From the NCBI GenBank assembly GCA_964557955.1, contig CAZLCS010000005.1, positions 154,526-218,525 on the forward strand: 64,000 nucleotides of DNA. The letters are read 5' to 3'. The DNA comes from JALOOX01 sp964557955 (GTDB taxonomy: Bacteria > Desulfobacterota > Syntrophobacteria > Syntrophobacterales > Syntrophobacteraceae). The notes beneath the pieces were generated by a model, which worked only from the letters and a program-made list of their open reading frames with translations, ran no database searches and had not been told where the DNA came from. Shown piece by piece: positions 54,899 to 63,985 of this stretch. Made by a program: the position numbers and the translations under genes. Position 1 is the stretch's first letter, and each line of letters opens with the position of its first letter.

Positions 54899-56113
54899 TC
54901 AAGCCCCATGACTGGTTTGTTCGGGGAGTGATTCCAACAATCGCTGGTACTCATTGTCCAGGGAGTGCAGCCGTTCAGCCAGGATGACCGCGATGTTTCG
55001 AATCAGCTTATAGGGGGCCGTCAGGTTGCTTTCGATGAGCTCATGAAAGCGGTCACGGTCGATTTCGATCAATTTGCAGGGAGTGGCCGCCACAACGGTC
55101 ATGGACCGGGGAACGCGCAGCAGGAAAGCCATTTCACCGAGCACGGACCCGCTTCCGATGCGCATTTTCAGGGAGCCCGGCTTGGTGAAGTGGCCTTTGC
55201 GCAATTCCACCTCCCCTTCGAGAATCAGGTAGAAGTTCTCTCCGATGGCGCCTTCCCGGAGGATGATCTCCTCGGTGTCGAATTCCACGGTACGTGCAAT
55301 CTTGAGCAGGAGAAAAATCTCCGCCGGCTTCATGCCCTGGAAGATTTCGAACTCCCTGGCTTCGTCCCGTTCGGATTGGGTCACCTGGCGCGGGACCAGC
55401 CACTGCAGGTAGCCCGTGCGCTGATACTTGCGGATGCGGTCCGGCAGTACCTCGTTCCAATACTTGTTGAAGCTGAAGGTGTCGTAATTCTTCTTGGGAG
55501 TGAGACCCGGGTCGATCAGGACGAATTGAACCGGCGACCCGAATTTGCCCCTTTCGCTCAGCACATAAATATTGTTGGGACTGATGCTGACCTTGCATGC
55601 AGGTTCTTCTCGAAACAGCTGGAGCAAAAGGTCGAGAAACCGCTGCAGGTCTTCCAGAACCTGGCTCTGAGCGCGGATGCTCAGCTCACCGAACCGCAGA
55701 TAGAGACTCGTGACGGATTCCCCTTCGACGTATTCCTTCACCGAGAAACGGCCCAGCCAGTCGGTGTAGAGGATTCTGGGGACCCGGATACCCCGGGAGA
55801 GGAAGAACTGAGTGGTTCGGTCTTCCTCAAGGAGCCTTTGGCGGCAAATCGGGGCTTGCTTGGCCACCTTGATGCACAGGGGGGCATCGTCCGGCTGTGC
55901 CAGAGCCGATGCTTTCACGAGGGGGTAGACGAGAGACCGGTCGCCTTCGCCCAGCGGCGGGAGGCCGAGGGTCAGCTCCATGGAGCCGTATTCCAGGCGT
56001 GCTTCGGAGTGGCCTGCATCTGCAGCGGCCTGGAGCGCTTCGAAAAAGGCAACCGCTTCCGTCTCGAGCTCCGCTGCATCATAGCCGGCAGTGGCAAGGT
56101 GTTCATTTCCCAT
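54899..56113 (-). CDS. Kinase-fold protein with cyclic-nucleotide-binding domain and substituted catalytic Asp
   Basis: A 404-residue protein. The N-terminal half is a kinase fold: PLGEGDRSLVYPL (Gly loop 55-60), LCIKVAK (K82), VSISPNNIYVL (S176 in place of Asp, N181) and FVLIDPG (D201). It is paralogous to the following gene, sharing FSFNKYWNEVLPDRIRKYQ. Residues about 256-366 are a CRP-type cNMP-binding domain with phosphate-binding cassette GEMAFLLRVPRSMTVVA, including the expected Glu and Arg. No DNA-binding domain follows, only a short helical tail. The ATG at 56113 overlaps the upstream MFS stop by 11 bp; an ATG at 56140 is a weaker choice. Confidence 0.72.
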   Translation of the reverse strand: MGNEHLATAGYDAAELETEAVAFFEALQAAADAGHSEARLEYGSMELTLGLPPLGEGDRSLVYPLVKASALAQPDDAPLCIKVAKQAPICRQRLLEEDRTTQFFLSRGIRVPRILYTDWLGRFSVKEYVEGESVTSLYLRFGELSIRAQSQVLEDLQRFLDLLLQLFREEPACKVSISPNNIYVLSERGKFGSPVQFVLIDPGLTPKKNYDTFSFNKYWNEVLPDRIRKYQRTGYLQWLVPRQVTQSERDEAREFEIFQGMKPAEIFLLLKIARTVEFDTEEIILREGAIGENFYLILEGEVELRKGHFTKPGSLKMRIGSGSVLGEMAFLLRVPRSMTVVAATPCKLIEIDRDRFHELIESNLTAPYKLIRNIAVILAERLHSLDNEYQRLLESLPEQTSHGA

Positions 56114-57371
56114 AGCTCTTTTCCGTCTCCTCTCTTTCATCGAGCCAAAGCAGGTTGTGGCTGTGGGACCGCTCTATCCACCAGCCTCCAAAGGACACTG
56201 CAGCCCCGAGCAGCGGGAAGATTCCCAGCCACGAAAACAGGGTCCGAGCTTCAACATTGAAGGCTGTAACCAGAAAGTACACCAGTCCAATAGCCGTAAG
56301 GCCGGCAATCCGGCTGCCAAAGCTGGTGGTGGATTTGGCGCGTCCCTGAATGTGCGCATCGGCGTAGCGATTGACGCAGGCATCGATTCCCACGGCTTCG
56401 GCGGCCTGCCCGATGCCGACCATGCCCCCCACGACGCAGGCCAGCACGACGCTGTTCACCAGGTTGAAGGAGAGGAATGACAGGCCGATGATGACCAAAG
56501 ACAAGGCCATGAGAAGAAAGCTCGACTGGTAGGCGAAGAGCAGGGGGATGATGAGAGCCGTGACCAGGACTTTTCCCGAGGACTGGGCCGATTCGAAATA
56601 GCCGTAAGCCGAAAGGCCTTTGGCAATGTTGGCGAGGTAGACAACGGACAGGGCTGTAAACGATCCACGACCAATGGCCACGATGGACCGGCTGATCAAG
56701 AGGACCCGGAGTAGAGGATTGGACCAGGTGTAGCGCAACCCCTCCTTCTGGCTGGCCCAGTAGGATTTCTTTCGAACGCGGGAGTAGTCGATCACCGCCT
56801 CCCCATCCAGACGGAGCTGCGATACCAGTCCAAAGGAGAGAATGAAGAAGGCTGGGGCAAGGAAGACGGATATCTTCAGGCCAAGCGTGGAAGCCACGAG
56901 GCTCGCGAGGGCATATCCCCCGATGTTGCTCAGATGGTTCGCTGCGTCCACATAGGAAAGAATCCTGGTGCCTTCCTTCACAGGAAATGAGACTTTCACA
57001 ACTTTGTCCACCGCCGGTTTGAAGAAGATGAAGACGAAGTCGCCCAGAAAAGACAGGGCCAGGTAAACCGGGTACGGCCACCCCATCAGTACGGCGCCGA
57101 TCAGCAGCAGAGTCAGAATGGTCCGCGTCATGTCTGAAGCCATGAGCGAAGTCTTGATCCTGATCCGATCGATGAAAGGGCCGGAAATGGCATTGATGAT
57201 GATTTCACACACATAGCGAAAAACGAGCACGAGCCCTGCGATAAGGGGATCATTGCTCTTGGCGGCTACCAGCAGGAGGGCCACGATCCGGAGGAAGCCA
57301 TCCCCCAATCGAGTGAACGCTCGGCTCATCAGCAGCAGGATGAAATCGCGTTTGACTGAAGACGGCATCAT
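56103..57371 (-). CDS. Major facilitator superfamily transporter, first gene of kinase-fold operon
   Basis: A 422-residue membrane protein with about 10-12 hydrophobic segments. It starts MMPSSVKRDFILLLMSRAFT and has ISGPFIDRIRIKTSLMASD, an MFS-like loop 2-3 motif (G-P-x-x-D-R). RKKSYWASQKEGLRYTWSNP sits in the central loop. The substrate is not predictable. It overlaps the cNMP/kinase-fold gene by 11 bp, so the three genes are translationally coupled. A dyad lies 60 bp upstream of the start. Confidence 0.85.
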   Translation of the reverse strand: MMPSSVKRDFILLLMSRAFTRLGDGFLRIVALLLVAAKSNDPLIAGLVLVFRYVCEIIINAISGPFIDRIRIKTSLMASDMTRTILTLLLIGAVLMGWPYPVYLALSFLGDFVFIFFKPAVDKVVKVSFPVKEGTRILSYVDAANHLSNIGGYALASLVASTLGLKISVFLAPAFFILSFGLVSQLRLDGEAVIDYSRVRKKSYWASQKEGLRYTWSNPLLRVLLISRSIVAIGRGSFTALSVVYLANIAKGLSAYGYFESAQSSGKVLVTALIIPLLFAYQSSFLLMALSLVIIGLSFLSFNLVNSVVLACVVGGMVGIGQAAEAVGIDACVNRYADAHIQGRAKSTTSFGSRIAGLTAIGLVYFLVTAFNVEARTLFSWLGIFPLLGAAVSFGGWWIERSHSHNLLWLDEREETEKSYGK

Positions 57372-57430
57372 AGCAGATCGGAACGCTCCATTATTTAGAC
57401 ACTTTGCAATATCATATCAATCGGTGTAGG

Positions 57431-57455
57431 ATGATTATGTCTAAAACATCATCAT
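57431..57455. promoter_or_regulatory. Dyad symmetry, possible operator upstream of the MFS operon
   Basis: atgattatgt (57431-57440) and acatcatcat (57446-57455) form a dyad of nine matches in ten around ctaaa, 60 bp before the MFS start in an AT-rich stretch. This may bind a regulator. The rest of the divergent gap (57372-57798, 427 bp) has no gene that I can support. Confidence 0.35.
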
Positions 57456-57798
57456 TAGGGCTTGTCTATAGAATCAGTCAGAACGCAAAAATTATCTGAA
57501 GCGGTTTGGAAACCTGATGGAGCCATTCGCTTCTACTGTATTTACGGTCAGCCGGTCAGAACGCTCCTCTCGTGCCGATCATTCCTATGAGCACAACACC
57601 GTGAGTGGACGCCCCGGCTGAAGCTTCGCGGCGGAGTTGAAACCATACCAGGGCCCTTGGTTTGGAAGGGATCTTTGGACACTTTCTCCATAGCATCCAT
57701 CCCTTCCCGTGTCAATTCAACCGAAGAGCTGTGGGTGGGTGGTTCGCGACAGTGGCATAACGACGGCATCGGGCAGACCAGGGAAGAAGGGGAGGGGT

Positions 57799-60700
57799 AT
57801 GTTCCGGAGGGATTTTACGAACCATTGTTCCGGCTGCCTGCCGGCAGGATGGTTTGTCGCGCTGGCTTTGTGCCTGCAGATCTCGATCGCCTGGGCGCAG
57901 GAGTCCGGTGCAGGCCGCGTCATGGATTTGAAGGGTCAGGTTCAGAGCAGGAAAGCTCAGGTGGCCGGCTGGACCGATACAACGGCCGGTCAGCTTCTCG
58001 AACCGGGTGAAACGATTCAGACGGGCTCCGACGGGTGGGCAGCGGTCCTGCTGGCCGATGAGACGCTCATCCAGATCAACCGGAACACCACCTTCATCAT
58101 GAAGGAGGTGGCCATGCGGGCGGGGTGGCTGCAGCGGAAGGGTGTGGCGCCTGCAGCCGTCACCGACGACAAATCCAGCTACGAACTGGAATCGGGCGAG
58201 ATCTGGCTCAGAAACAAGAACAAGGGGGCGGTTATCGACATCCGCACCCCCTCGGTGACCGCCGGGCTTCGTGGAACCGAGCTCAACCTCCAGGTCCAGC
58301 CCGACAAGACCACGATCTTGACCGTCATCGAAGGAGTGGTCGGGGCCTGGAACGACTACGGCTCCGAGCGGGCGGGGCCCCGCGAGCAGGTGATCACCCG
58401 GCTGGGCGAGCCGCCAAGGAAACAGGTCCTGCTCTCGCCCGAGGATGCGGTCCAGTGGACTCTCTTCGTGCCCCATCGCGTGGGTCCGAAGGACATGCCG
58501 CTCATGAGCAGCGACGGCGTGCTCCTGAGGGGAGAAAAGGCGCGGCTTGAAGGGCTCTTGGCCGCTCACCCGGGGGATGCAGAACAGATGATCCGGCTCG
58601 GGGAGGTCGAGCGGGACCTTGGCTTTCCCGAAGAAGCGGCGGGATGGTTTGAGAAGGCGCTCCTGTCCGAGCCGGGGAATTCGGAGGCGCTGACAGGGCT
58701 GGGCTGGACCTGGCTCGACCGCCGCCAGCCCCGGCAGGCCGTCACCTGTTTTGCCCGGGTCAGCCGACCGCTGCCCGCAACGCACCTGGGGTGGTCCGTC
58801 GCACTCGAGCAGATGGAGGCATCGGCACAGGCCCGTGAGGTGCTGGAGAAAGGCCTTGCCCGGTATCCGGACGCGGTGGCCCTGCGCGTTCAGGCAGCGA
58901 CGCTGGAGCTTGGCTCGAGAGAGCCCGGTCGTGCACGGGAGACCCTTGAAGCGATCACGAGAGCCCATCCCGATGCTGCCCTGGCCTGGAGCCAGCTGTC
59001 CATAGTCTACCTGACCCTGAACAAACCCACGGCTGCCCTCGAGGCCGCCCGGAACGGATCTCGTGCGGCCCCTGAATCGCCGGATGCGCTGCTCGTGCAG
59101 GCTTATGCGCACCAGGCTTCCTTTGACCTGGAAAGCGCTCTGGAGTTGACCCGCAAGGCGGTCCGCCTGGACGAGCGAAACGTTTTGGCGTGGGTCAACC
59201 TGGCGCGGCTGCTCTTCGGCATGGATCGGACTGAAGAGGCCTGGAATGCCATAGGGCGGGCGGAGGCCCTGGCCCCGGACGATGCAGACGTCCAAAACCT
59301 CAAGGGTTTTCTCCTGCTGGCGCAGCGCAAGGCGGATGCGGCGGCGCATGCATTCAGGAAGGCCATCCGGGCCAATCCCTCTCTGGGTGAGCCGCACCTG
59401 GGACTGGCCCTCGTCTTCATGCGCCGGGGCGACGCGGCGACAGCCAGCGAAGAGATGAGCGCAGCCATTCTGTTGGAGCCCCAGCGCTCGCTGTTCCTGA
59501 GCTATTGGGCGAAGATGCTCTACCAGCTCCAGAGGTTCGACCAGGCCCTGGATGTGTTGGATATGGCAGCCCGCCTGGATCCCAGGGACCCGACACCCGA
59601 ACTGTACAAGGGATTCATTCTGCGCGACCTGAACCGGCCGACCGAAGCCATCTCAGCCCTCAACACCGCCATTGCCCTGAACGACCATCTGGCGGTCTAT
59701 CGCTCCCGGTTTCTCCTCGACAGGGACCTGGCGGTCAAATCGGTGGACCTTTCCATTCTCTATAATCAGCTTGGTCTTTCCGAGTGGGCCACGAACAAGG
59801 CGCTGGCCTCCGTCAAGCGGGATTTCACCAACTATGCCGGCCATACGTTTTACGCCGGCGGGCTGTTCCGAGAGGAAGGGCTGGGGCGGGTTGCCGACGG
59901 CGAAGCCCTTCTGGGACGCCTGCTCGCTCCCGCCAACGCCAACTCGTTCAATAATTTCAACAACTACACGACGTTCTTCGAAGAACCCAGCATTCATGGA
60001 ACCGTGTCCGGATCCGTCGGGAGCTTCGGCACTGCGGCGGCCGAAGGGGTCGTGTTCGGAGCGGTGCCTCAAATCAACACGGCGTTCAGTGCCATCGGAG
60101 ATCACGCGCAGACCGATGGATGGCAGGAGCACAATTCCGGGAAGAGCACCGGCGCCGGGGGCATCATCAAGTGGGATCCGACCCCGCGGGACGGAGTCAT
60201 GCTGGCGGGATCGACCTTGCGGAGTGAGGCGGTCGACCAGACCATCAGGCGATTCGAATACTCCAGGGAGTCGGATCCTTCAGACTTTTTTCGGAACGAT
60301 CTGTATCGTCTGGAACTGGGATACCATCACCACTTTGCTCCCAATAACGACCTCCTGCTCTACTTCACAAGGCTCTATACCGACGGCACTTCGCGGAGCC
60401 ACGATCTGGACCGGGTCAATCGAGTCCTCAGCCGCGACCGGATCGAATTCAAACAGCCTTTCACCCTGGGCCAGGCTCAATATCACTTCAAGATCAAAGA
60501 CCACCAGCTGTTTATCGGCTCCTTGTATTACTGGGGAGAGAACGATGTCTATCAAAACAGCTTGTTTGTTTCAGATACGGATAGGGATGGCATTATTAAT
60601 GTCTTCCAGCAGATCAATGATTCGAGATTCCTGGATAACAGCTTCTACACCTATTACATCAAGGATATTTGGCCCGTCACATCTACACTCGTGCTGGAAG

Positions 60701-61539
60701 CGGCAGCGTATGTGGATCGCATGGTTCAGACCACAACGACCTCGGATGTGGTCACGGACTTCCTTGAGTTCAACCCACGTGTGGGGCTCATCTGGAATCC
60801 CGCGCCGGCTCACACCTTCCGTGTGGCTGCCTTCCGCTACCTTCTGCCGTTCAATGCCCCAAGGATCGATCCCCTGGAGATCGCCGGGATACCCATCTAC
60901 CGGAATTCGAGCAATGGAGCCATCGCCCGGGAAGTGGACTTCAAGTATGAATTCGAGTGGCGTAACGGACTGTTCTCTGTCAATCCCTTCTACCTGGACC
61001 GGGAATTCAGGTTCAATCAGCCGATCTTGAGGCGGTTTGAGGCGGTTCCCGGGCCTCCGCCCATCTTTGTGATCCTGCAGGCGGGGGAAGACAGGGTGAC
61101 TCAGAAGAGCCACACATGGGGAGTCCAGAGCCGGCTCAACCAGATGCTTTGGCCGGGGCTGGGATTCAGTGCCGATTTCAGGTATCTGAAGGTGAGCGAT
61201 CCCAACACGCGGGACCTGGACAATTTCCGCAAGCTCGAGCTGGATCGGGAGGAATTCCGAGTTATCGGCGCCTTGCGCTATGTTCACCCGAGCGGTTTCA
61301 GTGCCGGCCTGGCGGAGACCTACCGGTACATCGACAGAAAAGTCTCGGACCGCGAAGACCAGTCCATCTGGGTCACCGATGCCTCCATCGGCTTCGAGCT
61401 CCCTCGCAAACTGGGCTCGGTCAATTTTGCGGTGCTGAATATCTTCGATGAGCATTTCGACTGGGTGACGGATCTGTTTGTGTTTGACGGGAGAATCCCG
61501 AGGCGCGAGTTTCTCTTCAGTGTTTCTCTGAATTTCTAG
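57799..61539 (+). CDS. FecR-TPR-outer-membrane beta-barrel protein
   Basis: A 1246-residue exported protein. A signal peptide (about residues 1-32) is followed by a FecR domain (about 37-190), with LKGQVQSRK, GDTIQTG-like GETIQTGSDG, LQ/INRNT and TPSVTAGLRGTEL. TPR-type helical repeats span about 240-700. The C-terminal 500 residues are a predicted 16-or-more-strand barrel ending in REFLFSVSLNF; the final Phe is the usual outer-membrane insertion signal. The ATG at 57799 has GGGGAGGGG upstream; the in-frame extension to 57709 has no signal. A CHASE2 cyclase gene follows 269 bp later, and FecR proteins are often found beside CHASE2 proteins. Confidence 0.85.
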   Translation: MFRRDFTNHCSGCLPAGWFVALALCLQISIAWAQESGAGRVMDLKGQVQSRKAQVAGWTDTTAGQLLEPGETIQTGSDGWAAVLLADETLIQINRNTTFIMKEVAMRAGWLQRKGVAPAAVTDDKSSYELESGEIWLRNKNKGAVIDIRTPSVTAGLRGTELNLQVQPDKTTILTVIEGVVGAWNDYGSERAGPREQVITRLGEPPRKQVLLSPEDAVQWTLFVPHRVGPKDMPLMSSDGVLLRGEKARLEGLLAAHPGDAEQMIRLGEVERDLGFPEEAAGWFEKALLSEPGNSEALTGLGWTWLDRRQPRQAVTCFARVSRPLPATHLGWSVALEQMEASAQAREVLEKGLARYPDAVALRVQAATLELGSREPGRARETLEAITRAHPDAALAWSQLSIVYLTLNKPTAALEAARNGSRAAPESPDALLVQAYAHQASFDLESALELTRKAVRLDERNVLAWVNLARLLFGMDRTEEAWNAIGRAEALAPDDADVQNLKGFLLLAQRKADAAAHAFRKAIRANPSLGEPHLGLALVFMRRGDAATASEEMSAAILLEPQRSLFLSYWAKMLYQLQRFDQALDVLDMAARLDPRDPTPELYKGFILRDLNRPTEAISALNTAIALNDHLAVYRSRFLLDRDLAVKSVDLSILYNQLGLSEWATNKALASVKRDFTNYAGHTFYAGGLFREEGLGRVADGEALLGRLLAPANANSFNNFNNYTTFFEEPSIHGTVSGSVGSFGTAAAEGVVFGAVPQINTAFSAIGDHAQTDGWQEHNSGKSTGAGGIIKWDPTPRDGVMLAGSTLRSEAVDQTIRRFEYSRESDPSDFFRNDLYRLELGYHHHFAPNNDLLLYFTRLYTDGTSRSHDLDRVNRVLSRDRIEFKQPFTLGQAQYHFKIKDHQLFIGSLYYWGENDVYQNSLFVSDTDRDGIINVFQQINDSRFLDNSFYTYYIKDIWPVTSTLVLEAAAYVDRMVQTTTTSDVVTDFLEFNPRVGLIWNPAPAHTFRVAAFRYLLPFNAPRIDPLEIAGIPIYRNSSNGAIAREVDFKYEFEWRNGLFSVNPFYLDREFRFNQPILRRFEAVPGPPPIFVILQAGEDRVTQKSHTWGVQSRLNQMLWPGLGFSADFRYLKVSDPNTRDLDNFRKLELDREEFRVIGALRYVHPSGFSAGLAETYRYIDRKVSDREDQSIWVTDASIGFELPRKLGSVNFAVLNIFDEHFDWVTDLFVFDGRIPRREFLFSVSLNF

Positions 61540-61808
61540 GCGCCCGGTCTCAAAGGGATGCGCCGGTTTGCGATTCGGCCACCCGGCTGAGTCAGAGGGG
61601 CGACGCTGTTGAATCAGGCTCATTTTCCTATTCAGAATTCAAATACATTGAGTCAGAGGGCAGGGCCGGGTTTGCATCCCGGCCCCGAAGGCGTCTCAAA
61701 AGACGGCGGGCCTGCAACCCCGCCTTCCCGTTCCGCCGCTTTCCGGGTCTTCATCTTCTTCGATGCAACGCAACCGGGTGGCGGATGTCGCACTCGACAG
61801 CGAGAGAT

Positions 61809-63836
61809 ATGACAAAGGCCTACCGTGTCAGGCGGCCCATAAGGCTCATCATCGGGCTCATCACCTATCTCTTGGTCCTGGTCCTGTGTCTCTCCCAGTG
61901 GGGGAAGGCCCTGGATCGTTTCCTTGCGGATTTCCAGTTTTACGTGCGCGGCCCTCAGGGGTCCCCCGCCGAATCGATCATCGTGGCCATCGATGAGCCC
62001 TCCTTCGGAGTGCTGCAGCAGCAGTGGCCATGGCCTCGGAGCCTCCATGCCCGGCTCATCGAGCGCCTTTTCGAAGCCGGGGCGAAGGTGGTCGCCTTCG
62101 ACGTGGTTTTCGCCGAACCGTCGATCCCTGAAGAGGATGTGGAGCTGGCCGGAGCTTTGGCGGCACACCCCAACACTTTGCTGGCCGCCGATTTCAACGT
62201 GGTGGACGAATCCAGCTACCTTGAGGAAATTCTGGTCACTCCCTATGCCGGGCTGGTCTCCGCATCCAATCCGGTGGGATTTGTCACCCTTCCGGTGGAT
62301 GCCGACGGATTCGTCCGGAGAATCCATCCGCATCGCGGGCCCCTGGAGACGTTCTCCCTGGCGGCAGCCCGGCTCTTCGAGGGCCCCGAGCATGCCGGAA
62401 ATGTCAGGCGGTTCCTGTCGGAGAAGCCGCGCGAGGAGTACGACATCAACTTTCTCGGCCCCCCCAGGACCGTTCGGACGGTCTCGTATTACCAGGCCCT
62501 GGACCCGGCCGGGCACCTTCCCGAAGGCATCTTTCGCGGCAGGATGGTCTTTGTGGGGCTGGTCCTGGGCACGGCCATCGAGGGCAGGAGCCGCGGACAG
62601 GAGAGCTTCCCCGTGCCCTTCTCGCGATGGGGCCGTGGTTACATGCCGGGAGTGGAGATCCACGCCCAGGCAGCCCAGAACTTCCTCGAGGGCACCCTGG
62701 TCCGGCGCGTGTCATTTGATGAGATCCTGCCGTTCTGCCTGCTCTTCGGACTCCCTCTTTCGGCTCTGTGTCTGATGGCCAACCCTTTGCGAGGGGTCTT
62801 GATTCTTGGAATCCTGCTGATCGGTTTTCTGGGCGTTGCCAGCTGGTGTTTCGTTTCTCGCCGTCTTTCCATCCCGGTCCTGGTGTGCGTGCTGCCTCCC
62901 ATGGGATGCTATCTCGTGGGCCCTTTCTTCCATTACTGGGAAGTCTGGAAGGAGAAGGCCTTCATCCGGAAGGCCTTCTCCACCTACCTGGCGCCATCGG
63001 TGGTGGCCCGGTTGCTTAACCGTCCGGAGCAGCTGCGACTGGGGGGGGAGGTGGTCGAAGCCACGGTGCTCTTCCTGGATGTGGCGGGCTTCACGACCCT
63101 TTCGGAGAAGACGCGTCCCGAGGAGCTGATACAGGTCCTCAACCGTTACCTCGGGGCCTTCACGGAGATCGTCTTCCGCTGGGGAGGGATGGTGGACAAA
63201 TTCATCGGGGATGCCGTCATGGCTACATGGGGTGTGCCCATCGAACAGGAGGATCACGCCGAGCGGGCATGCCGTGCGGCCCTCGAAATGCGGGAGATGA
63301 TGTCGGTCCTCAGCAGGGAGGAGGTCGAGAAGGGGACCGGGCTCCAGCTGAAAATCCGGATCGGCATCAACAGCGGGAAAATGATCGCCGGCAACGTGGG
63401 AGGGGAGCGTCATTTCAACTACACGGTGCTGGGGGATGAGGTCAACCTGGCTTCGAGGCTGGAGGGAGTAAACCGCTTCTACGGGACGGTCATCACCATC
63501 AGCCAGAATACGGCCCGACGGGTTGAAGGTGCGTTCGATCTGAGGGAGCTCGACTATGTACGGGTAAAGGGAAAGGAAGAAGCCATACGCATCTATGAGG
63601 TGCGGGGTGGCAAGGGGACGCTCACGGAGGCCCAGCAGGCAGTGGATGGCCTGTACGCGGAAGGAAGGGCGCTTTACGAACAGTGCCGGTGGACCGAGGC
63701 CCGGGCGCTGTTCGAACGGGCGATGGAAATGGGCTGTGATGACGGCCCCTGCCGCTGCTTCATCGATCGCTGCCGGATGTTCGAGGAGAATCCGCCCGGC
63801 CGGGACTGGGACTGTGCCATGAGTCTCGACAAATAA
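61809..63836 (+). CDS. CHASE2-domain class III adenylate cyclase
   Basis: A 675-residue membrane protein. TM1 (residues 12-36) leads to an extracytoplasmic CHASE2 domain (VAIDEPSFGVL, FDVVFAEPS, RGKMV-like FRGRMVFVG). Three TMs (about 300-385) follow, then a cytosolic cyclase domain. Metal ligands are D424 in FLDVAGF and D468 in FIGDAV. Adenine-selecting K464 and D543 (LGDEVNLASR) and transition-state N546 and R550 are present, so cAMP rather than cGMP is expected. A TPR-like tail ends the chain. The ATG at 61809 is favoured by GCGAGAG; an ATG at 61785 is possible. CHASE2 senses an unknown envelope signal. Confidence 0.92.
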   Translation: MTKAYRVRRPIRLIIGLITYLLVLVLCLSQWGKALDRFLADFQFYVRGPQGSPAESIIVAIDEPSFGVLQQQWPWPRSLHARLIERLFEAGAKVVAFDVVFAEPSIPEEDVELAGALAAHPNTLLAADFNVVDESSYLEEILVTPYAGLVSASNPVGFVTLPVDADGFVRRIHPHRGPLETFSLAAARLFEGPEHAGNVRRFLSEKPREEYDINFLGPPRTVRTVSYYQALDPAGHLPEGIFRGRMVFVGLVLGTAIEGRSRGQESFPVPFSRWGRGYMPGVEIHAQAAQNFLEGTLVRRVSFDEILPFCLLFGLPLSALCLMANPLRGVLILGILLIGFLGVASWCFVSRRLSIPVLVCVLPPMGCYLVGPFFHYWEVWKEKAFIRKAFSTYLAPSVVARLLNRPEQLRLGGEVVEATVLFLDVAGFTTLSEKTRPEELIQVLNRYLGAFTEIVFRWGGMVDKFIGDAVMATWGVPIEQEDHAERACRAALEMREMMSVLSREEVEKGTGLQLKIRIGINSGKMIAGNVGGERHFNYTVLGDEVNLASRLEGVNRFYGTVITISQNTARRVEGAFDLRELDYVRVKGKEEAIRIYEVRGGKGTLTEAQQAVDGLYAEGRALYEQCRWTEARALFERAMEMGCDDGPCRCFIDRCRMFEENPPGRDWDCAMSLDK

Positions 63837-63923
63837 CCCCCCGGGGATGCCGGCTATGCTGTTTGTCTGAGAAGTGGACTCCCTTTTCATCCTTGTTTGT
63901 GGGTGCAAGCCCATGGGGGCTGA

Positions 63924-63985
63924 CTTAGCAACTATCTCAAAATATCGTAAATCGGCTCTGGACAAAGGCTGCCAAGTTTGCTAAG
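63924..63985. repeat. Near-perfect inverted repeat at the window edge
   Basis: cttagcaact (63924-63933) and aagtttgctaag (63974-63985) are complementary apart from one extra A. They enclose 40 bases. It follows the cyclase gene without a T-run. It could be a hairpin or the end of a repeated element; the window ends before this can be judged. Confidence 0.35.
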
